11,367 bases of DNA from Bacteroidales bacterium (GTDB lineage: Bacteria; Bacteroidota; Bacteroidia; Bacteroidales; UBA932). Position numbers and translations under genes: made by a program. Below the pieces are notes generated by a model. It did no database searches and was not told the DNA's origin. It was given only the letters and a program-made list of their open reading frames with translations. The DNA lies in contig JAFWPT010000346.1 in NCBI GenBank assembly GCA_017509375.1, positions 1 to 11,367 on the forward strand, in the 5' to 3' direction. Positions 6,077 through 11,367 of this stretch are shown here, one piece after another. The number at the start of each line of letters is the position of its first letter. The stretch's first letter is position 1.

Positions 6077-8488
6077 CTATCCTTCGTTGCCGAAGAGTTC
6101 GGTACGAATGATTTCGCTCGTAAGGCTATCGGCCTTATCAAGATTATTGTCAAGCATATACTTGAAGAAGAAAGCATACGTAATGAGCGCACGCTGCGAG
6201 CAGAAGCAGCCGTAGTAGCCGGCAAGCTGGCTGCCGGCATAGCCGCAGAGGTTTGTAATGCTCTGGCCGTGCTGGTAGTTCAGCGAGCGCATGGCCCAGT
6301 TGTCAAGGGCATCGACTTTAACCTTGCAGTGCTCGTTATTGCTGCTGGTGCCCATTACAAAGTGACCGCCGTTGCCGGAAGTCTCGTTGTACGGGCTTGC
6401 ACCCCAGGAATATCCGTGTGTTTCAGGCACGGCGGTAGTACTCATCGAGACAGCGCCTCCGGCAAGTGCGGGAATGCTGCCCTTGCCGTACTTCTCGGTA
6501 TCGAGACCGTCGTATCCACGGACAAGGAGATAGCTGCGAAGGGCAGTTTCGAACATATCGGCAGTATTGTATATCTTTCCTCCGACTGTTATGGTGGTGG
6601 TAGAGGGCACATAGTGGGCATTCTGCACGTTATTGCTTCCTGCTGAATAGTTTTCGCCCTTCAGCATATCGATAGTACCCGTGGTGCTCTCCCAGACATC
6701 AAGTATCTTCACGTACTCCTGTGCAAAGTCCTTGATAGTGGGAATGACTTCGGTATACTCGGCTTGCCTGACGGTAATTACCAATCCGTCGGTAACATCA
6801 CCGCCAGTGATGGTCACGGTGCCTTCGCGTGCAGCGCCTGTGTTGGCCGCGGCGGTAATGCTCAAGGCATTGTCGCCCTCGCTGCCGCTGGAAGGACTGA
6901 CGGTAATCCAGCCGTCGGAGGCTGTAGCAGTCCAGGACGTATAAGCATAGAGGCCGGCATCCATAGTGCCGCCTTCGTAACCGAAATCCAGTTCGTTGGT
7001 AAATAACTGGATATCCTTTGTTTCAAGACCAAAGAGTTCGCTTCGTATTAACTCGCTGCCAGTCAAGCCGTCGGCACGGTCGAGGTCATTATCGAGCATG
7101 TACTTGAAGAAGTATGCGTAGGTGATAAGGGCTCGTCCGGAACTGAAGCAGCCACCGTAATTGGTGATGGGGCTACGGGGATAACCACAGAGATTGGTTA
7201 TCATATTAGAGTGAGTGAATGGCCAGTTCAGGGACCTCTGGGCCCAGTTGTCGAGGATTAACACGTCGGCCTGGCCATATACTTCATGCCCATTGATTGT
7301 TTTATATAAATAGCCTTCGTTACTGGACTCGACCAGCGGCGTGTTATATGAGAAACCATGTGTTTCGGGCACAGTTGTTTCGCTCATAGCAACAGGGGTG
7401 GCCGTGGGAATGTTTCCAAGTCCGGCCTTCTCGGTCTCGTTTCCATCCCAACCCCGGAGCAGGAGGTAAGAACGAAGAGCAGCCTCAAGCATGTCGGCCG
7501 TGTTGTAGGTTTTGCCTCCCACCTGAATTGTGAAGTCGTTGGGAACGTAGTGTGCATTCGCCACGACATCCTCGTCGCCATCTACCGCGAGAGCCCAGTT
7601 CGATACGCGGTTAATCGTACCAATGTGGTTTTTCCACTGATGAATTACCTCTACGTACTCCTGAGCAAAATCCTTGATGGTCACTTTGGGCGCGAAGGCG
7701 GTTTCGGGAGTGGGATAGATGGTGCCGGCTACAAGGGTGGTAGCTCCGACTTTCTTTGTCATGGCGAGGCCGTTAACGTCGACGACTTTCACGGTGAAGC
7801 CATTGGTATAGCTCCCCGGAGGCACGACTAAGAAAATCGCAGAGGCATCAGCCCCGAGAGCCTTTCCGACGTTGACTCGTACTACCTTGTCGGCCTCGGC
7901 AGTGGATGCTGACGTAAGTGCACCGGTAGAATAATCGACACTGAAGTTGCCGCTCACCTGTTCGCCGTTACGACCGGCGAATTCCACATAATCGATATTA
8001 TCGGTAGTGGTGCCTTCCTTGAGCATAAGTTTTACGACAGCAGCCACATGCGTAAACGAGAGCTTGTCGCCGGATGCTGTCCGGGCAACCATGGGCAGGA
8101 CTCCTTTGGCAAAGGACACATCCGTGCCGGCGGCTTGCTCGGCAGGCAGGCACACGGTGCCTTCGCTAACCCAGATACTTGCAGGGTAAACGGCATTCTT
8201 GGCATCGGCCAGAGCGGTGGAGAAACTAAAGTCGGCAGAAGCCGCAGGCGTTTCAATCGACAGGGCGGCGGAGGCTGTACCGTTCACCGAAATCGCATCT
8301 CCGTTTTCCCAGTAAACTTTCTTTCCGTCCGACTGAAGGGCCGCTTTTGTGTTCTGGATCCCGGCGGTGATGATGGTCACGGCTTCGTTGTCGATAACGG
8401 GCTCCTTTTCGGGTTCTGCAATCTTGTTGCAAGCTGCTGCCAGGGCAAGGGCAGCCATAGCAATGGGGAATAATCTAATCGTTTTCAT
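6077..8488 (-). CDS. Non-catalytic lipoprotein: fimbrillin-like domain, two pairs of pseudomurein-binding-like repeats, central BACON domain (803 aa)
   Basis: Predicted surface lipoprotein; Cys20 of ALAAAC is lipidated, followed by an acidic stretch (NKIAEPEKEP) typical of exposed Bacteroidota lipoproteins. Residues about 36-266 are a fimbrillin-like domain clearly paralogous to that of the 761-residue protein. Residues about 270-345 and 408-466 are the first pair of binding-like repeats. Residues about 497-576 form a BACON-type Ig-like domain: YTSWTATASDGWITVSPSSG, then AAANTGAAREGTVTITGG and the closing ITVRQAE. Residues about 584-657 and 725-783 are the second pair. The chain ends at 803 without any enzyme domain, so the protein most likely binds the polymer at the cell surface, like a surface glycan-binding protein in a PUL. 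Its ATG lies 3 bases after the stop of the 42-residue gene, implying coupled translation. Binding target is inferred from repeat resemblance; self-peptidoglycan or another polymer is the alternative. Confidence 0.8.
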   Translation of the reverse strand: MKTIRLFPIAMAALALAAACNKIAEPEKEPVIDNEAVTIITAGIQNTKAALQSDGKKVYWENGDAISVNGTASAALSIETPAASADFSFSTALADAKNAVYPASIWVSEGTVCLPAEQAAGTDVSFAKGVLPMVARTASGDKLSFTHVAAVVKLMLKEGTTTDNIDYVEFAGRNGEQVSGNFSVDYSTGALTSASTAEADKVVRVNVGKALGADASAIFLVVPPGSYTNGFTVKVVDVNGLAMTKKVGATTLVAGTIYPTPETAFAPKVTIKDFAQEYVEVIHQWKNHIGTINRVSNWALAVDGDEDVVANAHYVPNDFTIQVGGKTYNTADMLEAALRSYLLLRGWDGNETEKAGLGNIPTATPVAMSETTVPETHGFSYNTPLVESSNEGYLYKTINGHEVYGQADVLILDNWAQRSLNWPFTHSNMITNLCGYPRSPITNYGGCFSSGRALITYAYFFKYMLDNDLDRADGLTGSELIRSELFGLETKDIQLFTNELDFGYEGGTMDAGLYAYTSWTATASDGWITVSPSSGSEGDNALSITAAANTGAAREGTVTITGGDVTDGLVITVRQAEYTEVIPTIKDFAQEYVKILDVWESTTGTIDMLKGENYSAGSNNVQNAHYVPSTTTITVGGKIYNTADMFETALRSYLLVRGYDGLDTEKYGKGSIPALAGGAVSMSTTAVPETHGYSWGASPYNETSGNGGHFVMGTSSNNEHCKVKVDALDNWAMRSLNYQHGQSITNLCGYAGSQLAGYYGCFCSQRALITYAFFFKYMLDNNLDKADSLTSEIIRTELFGNEG
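6092..6739 (-). repeat. Binding-repeat module, second copy in the 803-aa lipoprotein
   Basis: Codes for residues about 584-799: FAQEYVKILDVW, AHYVP, VGGKIYNTADMFE, YLLVRGYDG, LDNWAMRSLNY, then CGYAGSQ and a pair of cysteines at 761 and 763, ALITYAFFFKYML. It is closer by eye to the module of the 761-residue protein than to its own first copy (both carry GTIDMLKGENY), which suggests duplication or gene conversion between neighbouring genes. Confidence 0.72.
7034..7681 (-). repeat. Binding-repeat module, first copy in the 803-aa lipoprotein
   Basis: Codes for residues about 270-485: FAQEYVEVIHQW, AHYVP, VGGKTYNTADMLE, YLLLRGWDG, LDNWAQRSLNW, CGYPRSPI, ALITYAYFFKYML. The linker after the first helix (GTINRVSNWALAVDGDED) differs from the other two modules. 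Between this copy and the second sits the BACON domain. Confidence 0.72.
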
Positions 8489-8491
8489 GGC

Positions 8492-8620
8492 TTACTCGTC
8501 CTCCCAATTAAGAATATCACCTTGTTGCATTTCCTGGATATCGCCGCTTGCGGCGAAAATCGAATAGGTCCTCAATTCCAGTATGTTGGCTTTAGGAGTT
8601 TGGTAATTAGTTTTATCCAT
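8492..8620 (-). CDS. Small acidic protein upstream of fimbrillin-like lipoprotein (42 aa)
   Basis: A 43-codon frame reads MDKTNYQTPKANILELRTYS at its start, continues SIFAASGDIQEMQQGDIL and ends NWEDE-TAA. It fills the otherwise unexplained 140-base gap between the glycoside hydrolase stop (8 bases upstream) and the 803-residue lipoprotein start (3 bases downstream), an arrangement expected of a real, translationally coupled gene. From memory, Bacteroidales genomes contain many short proteins with this plan (Tyr-x-x-Pro-Lys, a hydrophobic Val/Leu-rich strand, then Ala-Ser-Gly-Asp and an acidic C-terminus) just upstream of fimbrillin-like or other lipoprotein genes; their function is not known to me. 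There is no signal peptide or membrane segment. It may be a leader, a chaperone-like partner or simply a conserved small protein. It is not part of a neighbouring gene. Confidence 0.72.
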   Translation of the reverse strand: MDKTNYQTPKANILELRTYSIFAASGDIQEMQQGDILNWEDE

Positions 8621-8628
8621 ATTATGAA

Positions 8629-9513
8629 TTATTTGGTTTTTAAACTGTTGAGGTTGGGGAGCTCACCGAGACCGTAACGGAAGAGGACTACGCCTTCGGC
8701 CTTGGTGGAATCGATGAACATACGGCAGTCTTTAAGTATGCCTTCCGCATCCATCGGGACGACCTTCGTGGAATCGGTGTCGTAGTAGGTAGTGAGGCCG
8801 GCCCAGACCTTGGCGGGAGCGCCCTTTGTAGCGAAGTGGTCGGCGACCATCTGCGCCCAAGGCCTGCCGCCCTTGCGGTAGGAGTCGCAGTGGAAGTAGA
8901 TCATCGGCATCAGTATGTCGATGTACTGGCCCATCTGGGCGGGATCCTGGCCGTAGTAGTATTCGCTGTCAGGCTCGGGCATAAGGGCTGCGGAAAGGAT
9001 GATGTCCGGGTTGGCAGCCTTGGTGGCGGCGTTTATCTGGCGGCAGAACTCGGTCACGCAGCCGGTGGCGGTGATTTCCTCGGAAGGATTGTGCTTATGG
9101 GCGGTGCCGCCGAAACGTATATAGTCCAGATGGATGCCGTCCACGCCGTAATTCACGTATTTCACGGCACGTTCAATGACCTTGTCGAAGTATTCCTGGT
9201 CGTAGCAGTTGAGTGAATCCTTGACTGGATTGATCCACTTGCCCTCGTTGTAGAAAGCCTGGAACCAGATGTGGACCTTCATGCCCCGCTTGTGGGCCTC
9301 GCTCACGAAATCCAGGGTGGAGTCCACTCCGTGGCGTTCGAAAGCCACTTCGTGCAGGATGATGTTCTTGATGTCTTTGGCGGCGAGGGTGTCCAGATTG
9401 ACCTCGGTCATGAACTTGGACCAGAGCCAGATGCCGTTGAAATTGGGCTCCGCTGCCTTTTTGCAGGATGCAAGGGCCAGCAGGGCCAGTGCGATAACTA
9501 TGTATTTTTTCAT
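8629..9513 (-). CDS. Lipoprotein TIM-barrel glycoside hydrolase, GHL10/DUF187-like (294 aa)
   Basis: The start is the ATG at 9513-9511, because MKKYIVIALALLALASC is a lipoprotein signal peptide with Cys17 as the lipid site; an in-frame ATG at 9555 would put polar residues before it and overlap the upstream gene. The mature protein is almost entirely one catalytic domain (about 26-282). Motifs in order: GIWLWSKFM, ILHEVAFERHG, MKVHIWFQAFYNEGKWINPV (79-98), YGVDGIHLDYIRFGG (122-136), AALMPEPDSEYYYGQDP, LMPMIY, VWAGLTTY, VVLFRYGLGELP. Asp130 and Glu180 are the best acid/nucleophile candidates. The block 123-199 differs from the barrel of the 761-residue protein at only 10 of 77 positions by my count. 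It lacks the binding repeats, so it may act on released fragments while the larger enzyme works on the intact wall. Substrate unknown; pseudomurein glycan is the contextual guess. It follows the transglutaminase-like gene by 13 bases. Confidence 0.8.
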   Translation of the reverse strand: MKKYIVIALALLALASCKKAAEPNFNGIWLWSKFMTEVNLDTLAAKDIKNIILHEVAFERHGVDSTLDFVSEAHKRGMKVHIWFQAFYNEGKWINPVKDSLNCYDQEYFDKVIERAVKYVNYGVDGIHLDYIRFGGTAHKHNPSEEITATGCVTEFCRQINAATKAANPDIILSAALMPEPDSEYYYGQDPAQMGQYIDILMPMIYFHCDSYRKGGRPWAQMVADHFATKGAPAKVWAGLTTYYDTDSTKVVPMDAEGILKDCRMFIDSTKAEGVVLFRYGLGELPNLNSLKTK

Positions 9514-9526
9514 AAGTTGATGATAA

Positions 9527-10627
9527 TCAGAAAGGAAGAGTCTTGTATCGGCCATTGAACTTGTTCATGCCTTTCCAGACGGGGAAACCGAAAGTGGCGC
9601 TGTTGTTGGACGGGTCGCTTACCCACCAGCGGCCGCCGGCCCAGATTTCCGGGATAACGTGGCCAATCACACCGGAACTGAAGTAACATTGGCCGTGCAT
9701 ATAGCGGGCGGGTATGCCGGCTGCGCGGCACATGGCGAGCGTGGCGTGCGTGAGGTCGCAGCAGTTGCCTCCCTTGGCCTGGATGGTCTTCACCGAACCT
9801 TTATGGGTGTTGGCGTAATCCTCCCACTCCCATTGGTCGCGGGCATACTCGAAGATTGCCTTGGCCTTCTGCAGGTCGCTTGCATTCTGCGGCAGTCCGG
9901 CCAGCGCGGCATCCCTTGCGGCCAGGACCACCGGATCGTCTATGTCGCAATTAGTAACCTTGCGGAGGTAGTCGGAGCCCCAGGTGCAGACTTTATCGGG
10001 GAACTTCAAATTGTGCTTGTAGTAATAGAAGGCGCGGCAGAGGGCGGCGCCGTAGTCGCGGGAAATGAAATTGCCTATGTACTTCACACCGTCCTTGAAA
10101 GGATTGTCATAAGTATAGGTGTAGGTGCTGTCCGCCCCGCGAGAGGGACAGGTGATGGTGCCGAACGAGACATAATTGGGCATGGAGCCGTTCTTGATGC
10201 CATAGGCGAGAGCCTTGTCGGCAGCCCAGGTGAGGGCTTCGATGGAGATGGAATCTTGTTCGAATGTGTTGTTGGCATCGGCGCTGCCCCAGGTCATCCT
10301 GACCGGAACGTCCACCTCCTCATCCTCCCAGTGCTCAGGATCCTCCTGAATCTTTCGCAGGAGGGCGCATGCGGCAGCCATATACTGACCCTTGCCGTAG
10401 AGGATGCCCTCCACATTGACCGAGGCGGGCAGTTCATCCTTTTCCACGAAGATCTCGTAAGCCTTGGCGAATTCTTCCACGAAGAAACCGTTGTAACGCT
10501 GGGCAACGAATTCTTTGGGAGTATCGTCAGGCTTGTCTTCCGGCTGGTCCGGATTCTGCCTGGGCTGGCAGGCGCAGGTGGCAATAAGAATTGAGCAGGC
10601 CAATAAAACTAATGCAAACTTCTTCAT
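9527..10627 (-). CDS. Lipoprotein with pseudomurein-binding-like repeats and transglutaminase-like (peptidase C71-type) domain (366 aa)
   Basis: Candidate pseudomurein endoisopeptidase. The signal peptide ends near Cys18/Cys20 (SILIATCAC) and is followed by the acidic linker QPRQNPDQPEDKPDD. The first binding-like repeat is about 50-95: FAKAYEIFVEKDELPASVNV then a QYMAAACALLRKI helix. The second is about 128-207: ALAYGIKNGSMPNYVSFG (139-156), an inserted Cys/Tyr-rich stretch, then ISRDYGAALCRAFYYYKHN. Residues about 235-345 are a transglutaminase-like domain: Cys289 in GGNCCDLTHATLAMC, RAAGIPARYMHGQCYFSSG (301-319), His323 in GHVIPEIW, Asp338 in WWVSDPSNN. This gives the complete Cys-His-Asp triad. 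Repeats followed by such a domain is the layout of PeiW and PeiP, which cut the Ala-Lys isopeptide bond of pseudomurein. The fold is secure; the substrate is inferred. Alternative: a protease against another wall peptide. Confidence 0.85.
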   Translation of the reverse strand: MKKFALVLLACSILIATCACQPRQNPDQPEDKPDDTPKEFVAQRYNGFFVEEFAKAYEIFVEKDELPASVNVEGILYGKGQYMAAACALLRKIQEDPEHWEDEEVDVPVRMTWGSADANNTFEQDSISIEALTWAADKALAYGIKNGSMPNYVSFGTITCPSRGADSTYTYTYDNPFKDGVKYIGNFISRDYGAALCRAFYYYKHNLKFPDKVCTWGSDYLRKVTNCDIDDPVVLAARDAALAGLPQNASDLQKAKAIFEYARDQWEWEDYANTHKGSVKTIQAKGGNCCDLTHATLAMCRAAGIPARYMHGQCYFSSGVIGHVIPEIWAGGRWWVSDPSNNSATFGFPVWKGMNKFNGRYKTLPF

Positions 10628-10643
10628 TTTTCAATGGTTTAAA

Positions 10644-10681
10644 TTGGGAGCAGCAGGGGCGGTCAGGCCCCTGCTGCCAAA
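10644..10681. repeat. 38-bp intergenic repeat with perfect 11-bp hairpin, copy 1 in transcription order
   Basis: Identical to 6037-6074. Stem arms are 10650-10660 and 10667-10677 with a 6-base loop (GGTCAG on the plus strand). It occupies the gap between the DOMON-like gene and the transglutaminase-like gene. As in the other copy, the stem is not followed by a U-tract on the minus strand (UCCCAAUUUAAACC). On the minus strand it is preceded by five T residues (CTTTTTGGC), which is the wrong side for termination of minus-strand transcription. Confidence 0.85.
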
Positions 10682-10689
10682 AAGATGAA

Positions 10690-11283
10690 TTAATTAAGAG
10701 TAATCTGTACTTTTGCAGGTATACTCTGGGATGCCATACCAACCCTAACCCCGATGGTTGAGCCGGAAGCAGGTGAGCCGATCTTGGCACGAGGGATACT
10801 ATACTCGATAAGCGATGAGTCTCCGGATACTTTGCCCATAGAGCCGAGAGTATCGACCTTTGTTCCTATTGGACACTCTATCTTGCTGTCGTTTATAACC
10901 TCATTAGCTAGAACCGGATCTTCACCGGAGGCGTTGCTGAACGGGAATGTAACCGTAAGGGCTTCGTAGTCAGAGCCCAATCCATAGCCTGCATCTGCAC
11001 CGGTAGCTGAATTATTGTCGGTATCGAATGCCGCAACAAGATATGCATTCCATTTACCCCTGGATTTTGCCACAGAATTAGGGACTTTGAAGTAGAGGTA
11101 GATATTGTCAGCATCAGAGGTTACCTTCCATTCAGTAATTCTGTCACCAGTTCCAGCCTGCGCACCGATGCCATCCCAGTCGGATAGATCGCCGTCGATC
11201 TTGATGGATGCTGCAGCTGCAGGGCTCTGGCCGTAAAGGTCGAAGTCGAACTTCTTGTCCTTGATGGCGGAATAGACATACAT
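10690..11283 (-). CDS. DOMON/CBM9-like domain protein, probably missing its N-terminus (197 aa)
   Basis: One beta-sandwich domain of the CBM9/DOMON type is visible: SIKIDGDLSDWDGIG (26-40), EWKVTSDADNIYLYFKV (51-67), AFDTDNNSATGADAG (85-99) with a Ca-binding-like Asp pattern, and IEYSIPRAKIGSP (159-171). Such domains in Bacteroidota bind carbohydrate or stand at the end of surface lipoproteins; which applies here is not visible. The product begins MYVYSAIKDKKFDFDLYG, not a signal peptide, although every other polymer-handling protein here is a lipoprotein. An in-frame TGA sits at 11310-11308, only eight codons before the ATG. So either this is the 3' part of a longer gene broken by a stop, frameshift or rearrangement, or translation begins at an internal site. 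It ends 62 bases before the transglutaminase-like gene and is probably co-transcribed with it. No function is assigned. Confidence 0.6.
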   Translation of the reverse strand: MYVYSAIKDKKFDFDLYGQSPAAAASIKIDGDLSDWDGIGAQAGTGDRITEWKVTSDADNIYLYFKVPNSVAKSRGKWNAYLVAAFDTDNNSATGADAGYGLGSDYEALTVTFPFSNASGEDPVLANEVINDSKIECPIGTKVDTLGSMGKVSGDSSLIEYSIPRAKIGSPASGSTIGVRVGMASQSIPAKVQITLN

Positions 11284-11367
11284 TCCGAGATTTAGAATAC
11301 TATTGGTTCAATGAAAGAAACGTTTTCCCAGCTCCTGAATACGCCGCGACTTTTGTAGAAAATCATG
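11284..11367. other. Edge region upstream of the truncated DOMON-like gene
   Basis: All three minus-strand frames close before joining the gene: one gives an 18-residue tail ending QELGKRFFH-TGA at 11308, another runs from an ATG at 11366 and stops before the gene. I see no Bacteroidota-type promoter (TTTG around -33, TAnnTTTG around -7) and no lipoprotein signal sequence. The 18-residue tail could be the end of another gene entering from the right, but it is too short to identify. The break between this stretch and the DOMON-like gene may be a rearrangement point or sequencing error. Confidence 0.35.

Noticed and set aside
6071..6085. Possible Bacteroidota -7 promoter box (AGTATTTG) near the hairpin
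   Set aside because: It matches only the TTTG part of TAnnTTTG, has no convincing -33 element and overlaps the end of a gene.
3732..8488. The two large lipoproteins as fimbrial subunits
   Set aside because: The fimbrillin-like region is only the N-terminal third; the rest is binding repeats, BACON or a glycoside hydrolase, and no fimbrial assembly genes are nearby.
9514..9555. Upstream ATG for the small glycoside hydrolase
   Set aside because: The 14 extra polar residues would precede a standard lipoprotein signal peptide and overlap the upstream gene; the ATG at 9513 fits better.
9659..10594. Long plus-strand open frame (311 codons) opposite the transglutaminase-like gene
   Set aside because: It is the complement of a gene with clear motifs and a complete catalytic triad. 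Its own translation has no recognisable domain, and it arises from third-position GC bias.
11311..11358. Short plus-strand frame starting MKETFSQLLN at the right edge
   Set aside because: It stops after 15 codons and has no supporting context; too short to call a gene or a transposase remnant.

Overview
The window looks like a piece of a Bacteroidales (Bacteroidota) chromosome or contig, probably from a gut or rumen bacterium. The signs are lipoprotein signal peptides on most secreted products, fimbrillin-like N-terminal domains, a BACON domain, a FucP-type sugar transporter, a BadF-type sugar kinase, weak or absent Shine-Dalgarno sequences and moderately GC-rich DNA. I cannot name a genus. 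Every gene I can support lies on the minus strand, so transcription runs from high to low coordinates.

Layout in transcription order: an 84-base edge region (11367-11284); a DOMON/CBM9-like protein that appears N-terminally truncated (11283-10690); a 38-bp palindrome-bearing repeat (copy 1); a lipoprotein with two pseudomurein-binding-like repeats and a transglutaminase-like catalytic domain (10627-9527); a lipoprotein TIM-barrel glycoside hydrolase (9513-8629); a 42-residue small protein (8620-8492); an 803-residue fimbrillin-like/binding-repeat/BACON/binding-repeat lipoprotein without a recognisable enzyme domain (8488-6077); the second copy of the 38-bp repeat; a 761-residue lipoprotein joining the fimbrillin-like and binding-repeat modules to the same glycoside hydrolase domain (6017-3732); a BadF-family amino-sugar kinase (3705-2854); a FucP/NagP-type MFS sugar transporter (2861-1671); a secreted C45-like Ntn hydrolase (1674-541); and the start of a GltS-type Na+/glutamate symporter running off the window (544-1). 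Gaps are 0-62 bases and the last four genes are joined by 4-8 base overlaps, so this reads as one operon, possibly subdivided by the two hairpins.

The most interesting reading is that this is a bacterial locus aimed at pseudomurein, the cell wall of Methanobacteriales archaea. Three lipoproteins carry repeats resembling the pseudomurein-binding repeat (PMBR). One combines them with a Cys-His-Asp transglutaminase-like domain, the architecture of the methanogen-virus pseudomurein endoisopeptidases PeiW and PeiP (peptidase family C71). Two others carry a glycoside hydrolase domain that could act on the glycan. The inner-membrane and cytoplasmic genes fit the breakdown products: a transporter and kinase for an N-acetylated amino sugar (pseudomurein contains GlcNAc), a secreted amide hydrolase, and a glutamate symporter (pseudomurein peptides contain L-Glu, L-Ala and L-Lys). 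In this model a gut bacterium binds methanogen walls, cuts them and feeds on them. The domain calls are made by eye; the substrate is inference. No SusC/SusD pair, regulator, RNA gene, CRISPR array or complete insertion sequence is visible in the window.
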